Shown piece after piece: positions 42,487-50,132 of a stretch of 56,855 bases of DNA. Source of the DNA: Chloroflexota bacterium (GTDB lineage Bacteria > Chloroflexota > Limnocylindria > Limnocylindrales > CSP1-4); assembly GCA_021789435.1 (NCBI GenBank), contig JAJYJO010000006.1, positions 1 to 56,855 on the forward strand. The letters are read 5' to 3'. How positions within the stretch are numbered: position 1 is the first letter of the stretch; each line of letters begins with the position of its first letter. The notes below the pieces were generated by a model that ran no database searches, had not been told where the DNA came from, and saw only the letters and a list, made by a program, of their open reading frames with translations. The position numbers and the translations under genes were made by a program.

Positions 42487-42882
42487 TCAGAGCCGTGCCT
42501 CCGGGATGGTCGGTTCGAAGAGCTCGATCAGGTTGCCCGAGGGATCCTCGAGCAGGATCTGCCTTCCGCCGATCCCGGCCACGAGGTCGTTCCGGAAATG
42601 GGCGCCCTTGCCCTCCAGCCTGGCAACAGTGGCAGGGAGATCGTCGACCTCGAGCTGGAACCGGTTCCAGCCTCCCGGCTCGGGCAGCCGGCCGTCGGGC
42701 ATCGCCTGGCCGCCGCCCGGACCTCCTCCGGGTCGGCTCAGGACGAGGCGGAGACCCCCCAGCGAGAGCATGGCGAAGGACGGGTTCGGGTGCATCCCCA
42801 CGCGGAAGCCGAGCAGATCGCGGTAGAAGCGGATGGCCTCGTCGGTATCGAGGACGATGTAGCGGACGCTCACGGTCGGCAT
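42487..42882 (-). CDS. VOC/glyoxalase-family protein
   Basis: A 131-residue VOC fold protein. ATG 42882 has AAGGAG nearby; upstream frame is Arg-rich. RYIVLDTDEAIRFYRDLLGFRVGMHPNPSFAMLSLGGLRLVLSRPG is the first half-module and NRFQLEVDDLPATVARLEGKGAHF and GRQILLEDPSGNLIELFEP the second, with H/E metal ligand positions only partly filled. Function (glyoxalase, dioxygenase-like or antibiotic resistance) cannot be set. It converges with the ABC permease, stop to stop by six bases. Confidence 0.85.
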   Translation of the reverse strand: MPTVSVRYIVLDTDEAIRFYRDLLGFRVGMHPNPSFAMLSLGGLRLVLSRPGGGPGGGQAMPDGRLPEPGGWNRFQLEVDDLPATVARLEGKGAHFRNDLVAGIGGRQILLEDPSGNLIELFEPTIPEARL

Positions 42883-43213
42883 GGGGCGCTCCTTCCGCCA
42901 GCTGCGGCCCGGAGCCGCACGATCCAATCATGGCCCGGACTTCGGGCGGAGGCCGATCAGCCGCGCCTTGCCGCAACGCCCGGGATCGCCGGTGCGGGGC
43001 TGCCCTCGCCGGTCGCATCTGCGCCAGCTCGGTCGTCCGGATCGGTGCCCGGGTCAGCCTCGGGACACCGCTGCGGCGCATCTCGCGTCCCACCCACCCG
43101 CCGGCGAGCACGAGCGGGGTTTCGGCGGGCCCCTTGTCGAAATCCGCGGTTCGACCTAGGATGGGCGGGTCGGCGCGACGCCGGCGAACAGCGTCCCACC
43201 CAGGAGCCCGCAG
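42883..43213. other. Divergent intergenic region upstream of the A-type Fe-S carrier
   Basis: About 330 bases between divergent VOC and A-type carrier genes. It holds the promoter and palindrome described at 43134-43162. The rest shows no convincing gene; open frames in it lack ribosome sites and domain content. Confidence 0.35.
43134..43162 (+). promoter_or_regulatory. Promoter of the A-type carrier with an internal palindrome
   Basis: TTGTCG (-35, 43134-43139) and TAGGAT (-10, 43157-43162) are 17 bases apart. Between them the arms GTCGAA (43136-43141) and TTCGAC (43150-43155) form a perfect inverted repeat with an 8-base centre (ATCCGCGG). A regulator bound here would compete with polymerase. 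Fe-S or redox control is plausible because the gene is an Fe-S carrier, but the regulator is unknown. Leader is about 45 bases with AGGAG. Confidence 0.55.
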
Positions 43214-43594
43214 ATGATCGACGGCCAGCCCACCTTCCTGAGCCTGACCGACGCAGCCGCCAGCAAGCTGCGCGACCTGACCCGTGAGGAGACCAACCCT
43301 GACATCGGCCTCCGCGTCTACGTCTACGCCGGCGGTTGCTCGGGCTTCCGGTACGGGATGATGCTGGAGGATGCCCCCACCGCCGACGACCAGGTCCTGG
43401 AGAGCCAGGGCATCAAGGTCTACGTCGACGGCCGGAGCGTGGAGTACGTGAAGGGCTCGGAGATCGACTACGTCGACACGCTGATGGGCGCCGGCTTCAC
43501 GGTCAACAACCCCAACGCCGTCTCCGCCTGCGGCTGTGGGTCGAGCTTCCGGACCGCCGACCAGGCCGGGACGCCGCATTCCTGCAGCCACTGA
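43214..43594 (+). CDS. A-type iron-sulfur carrier (IscA/ErpA/SufA family)
   Basis: A 126-residue protein. The three cysteine ligands C42 (GGCSGFRYGM), C106 and C108 (ACGCGSSF) are present. LTDAAASKLRDLTREE and VEYVKGSEIDYVDTLMGAGFTVNNPNA are the standard HesB-like motifs. It builds and transfers Fe-S clusters in the cytosol. A further C-terminal Cys (residue 124, in PHSCSH) is unusual. It is monocistronic with its own promoter. It is not adjacent to other isc/suf genes. Confidence 0.93.
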   Translation: MIDGQPTFLSLTDAAASKLRDLTREETNPDIGLRVYVYAGGCSGFRYGMMLEDAPTADDQVLESQGIKVYVDGRSVEYVKGSEIDYVDTLMGAGFTVNNPNAVSACGCGSSFRTADQAGTPHSCSH

Positions 43595-43622
43595 CGGCCG
43601 GGGCCCCTGCCCCTCGCGAGCC

Positions 43623-43647
43623 GAGCCGCCGGTTCCGCCGGCGGCTC
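43623..43647 (+). terminator. Strong hairpin downstream of the A-type carrier
   Basis: A 10-base stem GAGCCGCCGG paired with CCGGCGGCTC (43623-43632 / 43638-43647) around a TTCCG loop, followed by TTCGATT. It is the best terminator-like hairpin in the window, though the T-run is short. Confidence 0.5.
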
Positions 43648-43802
43648 TTCGATTCCCCGGCCCGCGCGCTCGTGCCCGGCCGATGGAGGTCTCAGGCGGC
43701 CCGCGGATCTGGTAGCGTCCGATCATCAGGTTGCGATCGCCGCCGACGCCCGGGCGAGCTCGCCGGGCCGCCCGACCGTCGGGAGCGAGAGGGAGGTTGA
43801 GG

Positions 43803-44222
43803 ATGGCCGGGTTCAGGCAATTCCTGATCAAGACCAACGCCCTGGCCCTGGCCATCGGCGTGATCATCGGCGTCGCCCTCGGGACGGTGGTGACCTCGCT
43901 GGTCAACGACATCATCATGCCGCCGATCGGGCTGGCGCTCGGGCGCGTCGACTTCAACACCCTGAAATGGGTTCTCCAGGCCGGCAACGGGACCAATCCC
44001 GCCGCGCCCGGGTACGTGGCCGAGGTGGCGATCCGCTACGGCACGTTCATCAACGCCGTGATCAGCTTCGTCATCATCGCCCTCGTCGTCTACTGGATCA
44101 GCATCGTCTTCATGAAGCCGGCCCCCGAGCCGCCCGCCGCCCCGACCAAGACGTGCCCCTTCTGCAAGGAGACCGTGCCGGCCGACGCCACCAAGTGCCG
44201 GGCCTGCGCCAGCTCCATCTGA
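43803..44222 (+). CDS. mscL: Large-conductance mechanosensitive channel with C-terminal zinc ribbon
   Basis: A 139-residue channel with two membrane helices: residues 13-35 (ALALAIGVIIGVALGTVV) and 82-104 (FINAVISFVIIALVVYWISI). Gating and pore residues match MscL. The cytoplasmic C-terminus, normally a helix bundle, is replaced by a zinc ribbon (C118/C121, C132/C135) of a kind known in several MscL proteins. It opens under hypo-osmotic stress. ATG 43803 follows GGGAGGTTGAGG. Confidence 0.93.
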   Translation: MAGFRQFLIKTNALALAIGVIIGVALGTVVTSLVNDIIMPPIGLALGRVDFNTLKWVLQAGNGTNPAAPGYVAEVAIRYGTFINAVISFVIIALVVYWISIVFMKPAPEPPAAPTKTCPFCKETVPADATKCRACASSI

Positions 44223-44352
44223 CCGGCCGGTGGACCGTTTCGGCGCTCCATCGGCAGCTCAACGTCCGGCAGCCTCGCGGCCGCTCGGCTAGAGTCCGGG
44301 TCACGCACCGGGGCGGTCCGCTGCCGGGCGGAGCGGGCCGTGGGAGGCGGGC

Positions 44353-45051
44353 GTGGCGAGGTTCGATCGGCTGGCCGTGATCGGGGCGATCCTGGAGGTC
44401 GGCTTCGTCCCGACCTTCAGCGCAGCCGACCCCGAGTCGGCCTGGCGGGTCGTTCGTCGCTGCGCGGAGGGCGGGGCCAGGGTCGTCGAGTTCACCAACC
44501 GCGCCCCGGCTGCTGAGGCGACCTTCCGCGAGCTGGCCGCCCGCGTGGCGGCCGAGTTGCCCGACACCATCCTGGGGGCGGGCACGATCCTCGATGCGCC
44601 GACGGCAGCCATCTTCATCGCGGCCGGCGCGGAGTTCGTGGTCAGCCCCGTTCTCGACGAGGCGACCGTCCGGCTCTGCAACCGCCGCCGTGTCGCCTGC
44701 CTGCCGGGCGCCTTCACGCCATCGGAGATCGCCCGGGCCGAGGAGTTGGGCTGCGAGATCGTGAAGCTCTTCCCGCAGTCGGCGATCGACGGGCCCGCCT
44801 TCGTTCGCTCCGTGCTGGGCCCGATGCCCCGGAGCCGGCTGATGCCGACGGCCGTGGTTTTCTCGGAGGAGGCTCTGGCGGCCTGGTTCGGGGCCGGCGC
44901 GGCGGCGGTCGGCATCGGGCCCGGGCTGGTCACCGACGCGGTCCTCGAGGGCGAGGACGACGCGGGGCTCGTGGAGCGCGTCCAGCTCGCCGCGCGCTGG
45001 GTGCGAACCGGCCGCCTCGGCGCCGCCCAGGCTGCCGTCCACCCGGCCTGA
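44353..45051 (+). CDS. eda: KDPG/KHG aldolase family protein
   Basis: A 232-residue TIM-barrel aldolase from GTG 44353, with GGAGGCGGGC upstream. VVEFTNRAP has the catalytic Glu, GAGTI-LDAPTAAIFIAAGAEFVVSP is the standard second block, and the Schiff-base lysine K138 lies in EIVKLFPQSAIDGP. VFSEEALAAWFGAGAAAVGIGPGLV ends the barrel. It may split 2-keto-3-deoxy-6-phosphogluconate to pyruvate and glyceraldehyde-3-phosphate; the phosphate-binding loop is not strictly canonical, so a 4-hydroxy-2-oxoglutarate aldolase is the alternative. A TAGAGT -10-like box lies near 44285. Confidence 0.85.
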   Translation: MARFDRLAVIGAILEVGFVPTFSAADPESAWRVVRRCAEGGARVVEFTNRAPAAEATFRELAARVAAELPDTILGAGTILDAPTAAIFIAAGAEFVVSPVLDEATVRLCNRRRVACLPGAFTPSEIARAEELGCEIVKLFPQSAIDGPAFVRSVLGPMPRSRLMPTAVVFSEEALAAWFGAGAAAVGIGPGLVTDAVLEGEDDAGLVERVQLAARWVRTGRLGAAQAAVHPA

Positions 45052-45073
45052 GCGGACCTTCGGCGAGCCGCCG

Positions 45074-45375
45074 ATGCGTCCCGCCCGCGTCCGCTGGGCA
45101 GAGCGGCTGCTGCTGACGGCCGACCTGGCGATCCGTCGGTGGCAGGATCGTCGGGGCCGCGCCGGCCTTCCTTGCGGCCAGGACCGGCCCCCCGGGTCGT
45201 CGTGCCGGAGGCACGGCCGCGGCTCGCCACGCTGACCACGCCGGCCTCCACCGGCGCCTTCCGGCTCCAGTTCGACAACCCGGCCGAGATCGCCCTGGTC
45301 CGCGAGGGGGTCGAGCTCTTCGACGAATTCCTCGCCCGGACCGGCCCCGACGGCTGGGAGCTGGGGAACGTGGCG
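45074..45375 (+). pseudogene. Decayed N-terminal fragment of a DAO-type FAD oxidoreductase
   Basis: Starting at ATG 45074, frame one reads MRPARVRWAERLLLTADLAI; an extra C at 45133/45134 shifts to a frame giving VGGRIVGAAPAFLAARTG, a clear FAD GxGxxG-like motif; an extra C in the C6 tract at 45188-45193 shifts to PRVVVPEARPRLATLTT and PASTGAFRLQFDNPAEIALVREGVELFDEFLARTGPDGWELGNVA, the characteristic DAO region. The match then stops at a 23-bp tandem duplication. About 105 of an expected 400 codons remain. A functional DAO-type gene lies at 22569-23744, but this is a different branch. It looks like a decaying relic; assembly errors in homopolymers are an alternative for the two shifts but not for the truncation. 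Confidence 0.75.
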
Positions 45376-45418
45376 CCGCACCGCCTGCGGCCGAGGCGCC
45401 GCACCGCCTGCGGCCGGG
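45373..45418. repeat. 23-bp tandem duplication at the relic's end
   Basis: Two 23-base copies (GCGCCGCACCGCCTGCGGCC plus three bases) at 45373-45395 and 45396-45418, differing at one base. It lies where homology to the oxidoreductase ends, so it may mark the rearrangement junction. Confidence 0.75.
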
Positions 45419-45459
45419 AAGCGGCCCGGAAGCCCCGCGGGCGCCGCGGGCACCGCGGT

Positions 45460-46623
45460 TCACTGCGGCAGGCCGGGTCCTCCACCGGGTGGCATCGAGC
45501 CGCCCTGGGCGACGAGCGGCATCGACGGCTCCACGACCTCGACGAAGGTCTGGCCCGCCGTCAGAGTGACCGGATTGCCGCTCGCGTCGAAGAGGAGCGT
45601 CGGCGCCGTGACGCTCGCCTTCTCCCAGGTCGCCTGCCGGATCAGGCCGCCGGTCGCGACCAGGGCCGGCCCGGAGCCGATCATGTTGGCCTCCAGGCGG
45701 CCCTTGCCGCTGCCGTCGTTGAGCAGCCCGAACTGGACCGTCAGGACGACCACGTTGGTCGGAGCGATCCGCCGACGGTTGAGGTGGTCCACCGACGGCA
45801 CGCCGCCCTCGGAGCGCAACCAGGTGTTGCTGAGCCGGTCGTAGGTGTAGCCGACGCTCGTGGTCGGGTACTGGAGCGAGATCGTGGCCCCGACCGGGCG
45901 CCCGGAGAGGGGGCCCGGCGGCCCGAAGGTCCAGGCGCCGCTGGTGGCCGGCTTCGCCCCGAGTCGCGCGGCAAGCGCCAGCAGCTTCGGCGTGCTGCTG
46001 TAGACGTTGTGCGGTGCGGCGCGATCCGTGGTCCGCCACAGGTAGCCCGCGGGGCCGCCCCAGCGGTACTCGTCCGCGTCCACGACGTAGCTGCCGTTGC
46101 CGTACGTGAGGAGCATGGACGCCGCCTCGGTCGAGGCGCCGACGTGAACGTAGAGCGCTCGCCACTCCGCGGCCCAGGCGATGAAGTACGGCCGGGCGCT
46201 GCGGACCGGCCCGAGCGAGGCGGCGTCCTGGTCGGCGAAGATCGCCAGGTAGCGGGGGATGCCGCCCTCCGCCGGAGCCTGCCAGACGATGGAGGCGAGC
46301 GACAGCCCGGACTGGGGCCGCGCGTCGGGATGGTCGTCGATCATGACGGCGATCGGCGGCCGCGCGGCGACGGAAGGGGTCACGGGGAGGCCGGTGTAGA
46401 GCGAGGCGACGAGCGGGTCCGGCGTGGAGGTCGGCTGGGGCGTTGGGCTTGGGCTCCGCGTCGGGCCGGGAGTGGGCATCGGCGCCGCGGCCATCGCCGA
46501 GGCGGGCGTTGGGGACGGGCTCGGGCCGGCCGTCGGTCCGGTCGCCCCGCAGCCGGCCAGCACCAGCGCGCAGGCCACCCACAATCCGCGCGCGGCGACA
46601 CCGCGCCGACGGTGACGCTTCAC
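45460..46623 (-). CDS. DUF3048 (YerB-like) lipoprotein
   Basis: A 387-residue exported lipoprotein. The lipobox VLAGC puts the modified cysteine at residue 25; a Pro/Thr/Ser-rich linker of about 45 residues follows. PIAVMIDDHPDARPQSGLSLASIVWQAPAEGGIPRYLAIFADQDAASLGPVRSARPYFIAWA is the DUF3048 N-terminal domain; SGGW-like PLSGRPVGATISLQYPTTSVGYTYDRLSNTWLRSEGGVPSVDH and a C-terminal VEVVEPSM domain follow. Family function is unknown (envelope). It is single and ends with TGA before the relic. Confidence 0.9.
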   Translation of the reverse strand: MKRHRRRGVAARGLWVACALVLAGCGATGPTAGPSPSPTPASAMAAAPMPTPGPTRSPSPTPQPTSTPDPLVASLYTGLPVTPSVAARPPIAVMIDDHPDARPQSGLSLASIVWQAPAEGGIPRYLAIFADQDAASLGPVRSARPYFIAWAAEWRALYVHVGASTEAASMLLTYGNGSYVVDADEYRWGGPAGYLWRTTDRAAPHNVYSSTPKLLALAARLGAKPATSGAWTFGPPGPLSGRPVGATISLQYPTTSVGYTYDRLSNTWLRSEGGVPSVDHLNRRRIAPTNVVVLTVQFGLLNDGSGKGRLEANMIGSGPALVATGGLIRQATWEKASVTAPTLLFDASGNPVTLTAGQTFVEVVEPSMPLVAQGGSMPPGGGPGLPQ

Positions 46624-46680
46624 CCGTTACCCCTCCTCGCTGCGCAGGGCGATCGGTCCCGCACCCGGGCCGCCCGGTGC

Positions 46681-47286
46681 TCAGTCGTCGCTGAAACGCT
46701 CTTCCTTCCAGAAGTCGGCGTTGTTGTGGTAGCCGTACCGCTCCCAGAAGCCCGGCGCGTCGCGCTCCAGGAACTCCAGGCCGCGGAGCCACTTGGCGCT
46801 CTTCCAGAAGTACCTCTTGGGCACGACCAGGCGGAGCGGCGCCCCGTGCTCGGGCTCGAGCGGGCGGCCGCCGAAGGTGTCGGCGAGCAGCACGTCATCG
46901 TCCCCGAGGACCTCGAGCGGCAGGTTGGTCGTGTAGCCCTGTTCCGCGTGCTGCAGGACGAAGCGGGCGGAAGGACGGAGGCCGGCCATCTCCAGCAGAG
47001 TCCGGACGGCGACCCCCTCCCAGTCCGTGTCGAGCTTCGACCAGCGCGTCACGCAGTGGATGTCGGCGTGGACGGTCTTGCGGGGCAGCGCCCGGAACTC
47101 CGGCCAGCTGAGCCGGAAGGGGTGCTCGACGGCGCCCCAGACGCGCAGGTCCCAGGTCGCCAGGTCCACCCTCGGCACGGAGCCGTAGTGCAGGACCGGG
47201 AACTTCTCGGTCAGGTACTGGCCGGGCGGCAGCCGCCGACGGGTCTCCTCGTCCAGGTGGCGGCCGCCGCGCAGTCGGTCGAGCAT
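46681..47286 (-). CDS. Small molybdopterin-dependent oxidoreductase (sulfite-oxidase fold)
   Basis: A 201-residue protein. The molybdenum ligand C78 lies in IHCVTRWSK; W-D-L-R-V-WG-AVEHPFRLSWPEFRALPRKTV is the conserved first region, then GYTTNLPLEVLGDDDVLLADTFGGRPLEPEHGAPLRLVVPKRYFWKSAKWLRGLEF completes the cofactor domain. It lacks a Tat signal and the dimerisation domain of true sulfite oxidases, so it is a cytosolic YedY-like form. ATG 47286 has TGGGAG upstream; longer frames upstream are low-complexity. The substrate is unknown. Confidence 0.9.
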   Translation of the reverse strand: MLDRLRGGRHLDEETRRRLPPGQYLTEKFPVLHYGSVPRVDLATWDLRVWGAVEHPFRLSWPEFRALPRKTVHADIHCVTRWSKLDTDWEGVAVRTLLEMAGLRPSARFVLQHAEQGYTTNLPLEVLGDDDVLLADTFGGRPLEPEHGAPLRLVVPKRYFWKSAKWLRGLEFLERDAPGFWERYGYHNNADFWKEERFSDD

Positions 47287-47439
47287 GGCGGCTCCCAGCG
47301 CGGCGTGGTGCCCGATTGTGTCCCGCCGGCCGCGAGTTCGTCCAGCCCGGCGGTCGCGCCGGCCGTCGGGGGGAGCCGCAGTCCGCGGCGGCTCCCGCCA
47401 CGTCGACCGCCTGCCGTGCCCGGTACCGCGGCGAGCGGG

Positions 47440-47445
47440 TACTCT
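47440..47445 (+). promoter_or_regulatory. Leaderless-type -10 box before the GT2 gene
   Basis: TACTCT, seven bases upstream of ATG 47453, with TACGGCC between and no ribosome binding site. Confidence 0.5.
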
Positions 47446-47452
47446 TACGGCC

Positions 47453-48253
47453 ATGTCCGGACCGGCCGAGTCGGAAGCAGCCGTGCCCGAGGGCGTCCCG
47501 AGCGGCGTCGTCGTGGTCATGCCCGCCTACAACGCGGCCCTGACCCTGGAGCGGACCTACGCCGACATCCCTCATCCGCTGGTCGAGCGGATCATCCTGG
47601 TCGACGACGTCTCGCGGGACGCCACCGTCGAGATCGCCCGCCAGCTGGGCCTGGACGTGATCATCCACCGCCAGAACCTGGGTTACGGCGGCAACCAGAA
47701 GACCTGCTACGACGCGGCCCTGGCGGCCGGGGCGCGGATCGTGGTGATGCTCCACCCGGACTACCAGTACGACGCGACCCGCATCCCCGCCCTGATCGCC
47801 CCGATCCTCGACGGCCGGCGGGACATGATGCTTGGCAGCCGCTTCCTGGGCGATCCGCTGGCCGGCGGGATGCCCCGCTGGAAGTACGTCAGCAACCGCT
47901 TCCTGACGGGCCTCGAGAACGCCGCCTTCGGCCTGCGCCTGTCGGAGTACCACACCGGTTTCCGGGCCTACAGCCGCCAGCTCCTCGAGACGATCCCTTA
48001 CCGGCTGAACTCCGACGACTTCGTCTTCGACCAGGAGCTGGTGGCCCAGGCCGTGGCGGCCGGGTTCCGGCTCGGCGAGATCGCCGTCCCCACCCGGTAC
48101 TTCGCCGAGGCGAGCTCGGTCGGCCTGCAGCGCAGCATCGTCTACGGCCTCAGCACCCTGCGCGTGGTGGCGCGGTTCCTGCTCCACCGTCTACGGATCC
48201 GCCGCTCGGCCAAGCTGGCCGCCCGCCCCCGCGACTCCCGCCGCGCCCCGTGA
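47453..48253 (+). CDS. GT2-family glycosyltransferase
   Basis: A 266-residue GT-A enzyme. VVVVMPAYNAALTLERTYADI, IILVDDVSRDATVEIARQLG, IIHRQNLGYGGNQKTCYDAALAAGARIVVMLHPDYQYDATRIPALIAPILDG and GLENAAFGLRLSEYHTGFRAYSRQLLETIP are the DPM1/DGT-like family blocks. Such enzymes often transfer mannose or glucose to polyprenyl phosphate, which would feed a GT87-type enzyme. It is followed by a UPF0104 membrane protein (14 bases apart). Confidence 0.9.
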   Translation: MSGPAESEAAVPEGVPSGVVVVMPAYNAALTLERTYADIPHPLVERIILVDDVSRDATVEIARQLGLDVIIHRQNLGYGGNQKTCYDAALAAGARIVVMLHPDYQYDATRIPALIAPILDGRRDMMLGSRFLGDPLAGGMPRWKYVSNRFLTGLENAAFGLRLSEYHTGFRAYSRQLLETIPYRLNSDDFVFDQELVAQAVAAGFRLGEIAVPTRYFAEASSVGLQRSIVYGLSTLRVVARFLLHRLRIRRSAKLAARPRDSRRAP

Positions 48254-48266
48254 GGGGGACCCGGCG

Positions 48267-49259
48267 ATGAGCCGCGGTCGGCTCCAGGGGATCCTCCGTG
48301 GCGGCCTTGGGGTCCTCGTCTCGGTCGTCTCCCTGGTCGTGGTCCTGCACGGCGTGGACCTCGCCCGGACCTGGTCGACGCTGCTCGCCGCCGTTCCCGC
48401 CTGGGTCGCGCTGACCCTGGTCGCGCTCTCGGGCGACCTGCTGCTGCGCGGCCTTCGCTGGCAGCGCCTGGTGGCGCCGATCCGGCGCGTGCCCTACGGC
48501 CGGCTGCTCGGCTACATGCTGGTCGGCTACTTTGCCAACAACGTCCTGCCGGCCCGGCTCGGCGAGCTGGTGCGCAGCCACTACCTGGGTGACCGGGAGG
48601 GCGTCAGCCGGACCAGCACCCTCGGCACCGTCGTCGTAGAGCGGGTCGTCGACACCGGCGTGCTGGTCGCGATCGCGGCCCTCGCGATCCTCGTCCTCCA
48701 TGTCCGCGGCATCGTGGCCAGCGCCGTGGCGGTCGGGCTGGCGCTGGCCGCCCTGCTCGCCCTGGCGCTCGTCCTGGCGATCGTGGCCCACCGGCTGCCG
48801 GGCGCCGACCGGGCCCGGATGATGATCGGGCGCTGGCCTCGCGGGCGCGAGCTGGTCCGCAAGCTGCGCGGCGGGCTCGCGGTGGCGGCCCGGCCGCGGA
48901 CGATGGCGGAGGCGATCGCCCTCAGCTGCCTCGCCTGGGCCTGCACGGTCGTGGGTTTCGCGGCCGCCGGGCAGGCGGTCGGGATCCAGCTGACGACGGG
49001 GGAGGCGGCCCTGCTGGCCGCGGGTACCAACCTGGCCACGGCGATCCCCTCCGGGCCGGGCTACCTGGGTACATTCGAGCTGGCCGCCGTCCGCATCGCG
49101 GCGGCCTTCGGAATCGGCGGCGATCCGGCCCTGGCACTGGCCCTGCTGGTCCACGCGGCCAGCCTGGTTCTCACCTCGGCTGGTGGTGCGCTCGTCCTGG
49201 TCCGGCTCGGCTGGCGGAGGGGCCCGGCGGCGCTCGGCGAGGCCAGCCCCGGCGAATGA
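48267..49259 (+). CDS. Lysylphosphatidylglycerol synthase TM region / UPF0104 family protein
   Basis: A 330-residue polytopic membrane protein with eight or so helices. SRVALTL-like ALTLVALSGDLLLRGLRWQRLVAPI, YMLVGYFANNVLPARLGELVRSHYLGDREGVSRTSTLGTVVVERVVDTGVL and SCLAWACTVVGFAAAGQAVGI are typical of UPF0104/YbhN-like proteins. The family probably handles or flips lipid-linked molecules; paired with a GT2 transferase, a polyprenyl-phosphate sugar function is plausible (inference). RBS GAGGGGG precedes ATG 48267. Confidence 0.85.
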   Translation: MSRGRLQGILRGGLGVLVSVVSLVVVLHGVDLARTWSTLLAAVPAWVALTLVALSGDLLLRGLRWQRLVAPIRRVPYGRLLGYMLVGYFANNVLPARLGELVRSHYLGDREGVSRTSTLGTVVVERVVDTGVLVAIAALAILVLHVRGIVASAVAVGLALAALLALALVLAIVAHRLPGADRARMMIGRWPRGRELVRKLRGGLAVAARPRTMAEAIALSCLAWACTVVGFAAAGQAVGIQLTTGEAALLAAGTNLATAIPSGPGYLGTFELAAVRIAAAFGIGGDPALALALLVHAASLVLTSAGGALVLVRLGWRRGPAALGEASPGE

Positions 49260-49349
49260 CGGACCGGCGAACGACGGCGCAGCCCGCGGGGGCGGCGGGC
49301 CGGGCGGCCCTCGAAGCGCGGCTCCGGGCGGCGTATCGTGGGCACCGTC

Positions 49350-50063
49350 ATGAGCAGCGATCGGGTTTCGGCGCCGGTCGGCGGGCCGGCCTGGCTGGCG
49401 GAGGCCGGCCGGCTCCTCCAGAACCTGGGCTTCATCCTCGTCGACAGCGAGCCCGAGACGCCCGGGACGGCCCGCCTGCTGGTCGCCCTCCGCGAACGGC
49501 CGACCCTCCACCACTTCGACCCGGAGGAGGTCGCCTACTGGCGGACGGAAGGCGGTCGCGGCCACCTCACCAGCCTGGACCTGGCGACGGGGCCGCTTCC
49601 GGGGCAGCCCTACGCCTGGGGCCGGATCACCTTGACCGACCGGCTGGCGGTGCGCAACCAGTTCGTGACCTTCGGCGGGACGGTCCGCGCCGCCGGCCTC
49701 GACCCGGCGACCCTGGCCGTGGAGTTCTCGTCGCCGGCGCCGATCCTCCGCTGGAGCGGCCACAGCCAGGGCCTGGACCCGCTGACCGCCGAGGTCGGCG
49801 CCTTCTTCGGCCGGGTGATGATCCCGATCGACTTCGTCCCCACGGCCGAGGCGCTCGTCGCCGGAGCCGATCCTCTGGCCCTCTACGCCGCCTTCGTCCA
49901 CGACACGCGGGAGCGGTTCGCCCACTCGGAGCCGCTGCGCGAGGCGCAGATCGGCCTCGCCACGTGGAGCGGCCACGAATCGGCGCGCCTCGGGGCGGCC
50001 GCGCCGGGGGCCTGGCGAGCGGGCCTGGAGCTGTGGGCCGGGCTCGGCCTGGGCGCCACCTGA
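49350..50063 (+). CDS. Conserved hypothetical protein
   Basis: A 237-residue soluble protein that I do not recognise. After PAWLAEAGRLLQNLGFILVDSE it has a beta-rich middle (TLHHFDPEEVAYWRTEGGRGHLTSLDLATG, YAWGRITLTDRLAVRNQFVTFGGTVRAAGLD) and a helical end (RERFAHSEPLREAQIGLATWSG). TATCGT lies 10 bases upstream of ATG 49350, a slightly wider spacing than the leaderless pattern elsewhere. No Cys, membrane helix or signal. It ends before the substrate-binding protein gene on the other strand. Confidence 0.6.
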   Translation: MSSDRVSAPVGGPAWLAEAGRLLQNLGFILVDSEPETPGTARLLVALRERPTLHHFDPEEVAYWRTEGGRGHLTSLDLATGPLPGQPYAWGRITLTDRLAVRNQFVTFGGTVRAAGLDPATLAVEFSSPAPILRWSGHSQGLDPLTAEVGAFFGRVMIPIDFVPTAEALVAGADPLALYAAFVHDTRERFAHSEPLREAQIGLATWSGHESARLGAAAPGAWRAGLELWAGLGLGAT

Positions 50064-50132
50064 GGCCGGGGCCGGAAGCGGCGAACCGGCGGTCCAGGCC
50101 GGCCCGTCGCCCCGCAGCGTCCCGGGCCTGCC

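Noticed and set aside
42505-42530. GGTTCGAA resembling a tRNA T-loop
   Set aside because: It lies within the VOC gene, and no cloverleaf partner arms or acceptor stem could be drawn around it.
42883-43213. Plus-strand open frames in the region before the Fe-S carrier
   Set aside because: They lack ribosome sites and recognisable content, and run through the promoter and palindrome of the carrier gene.
45139-48270. A 1043-codon open frame on the plus strand
   Set aside because: It begins in the flavoprotein relic but then runs antisense through the DUF3048 and molybdopterin genes, both of which have clear motifs on the minus strand. Only its first ~80 codons have meaning, as part of the relic.
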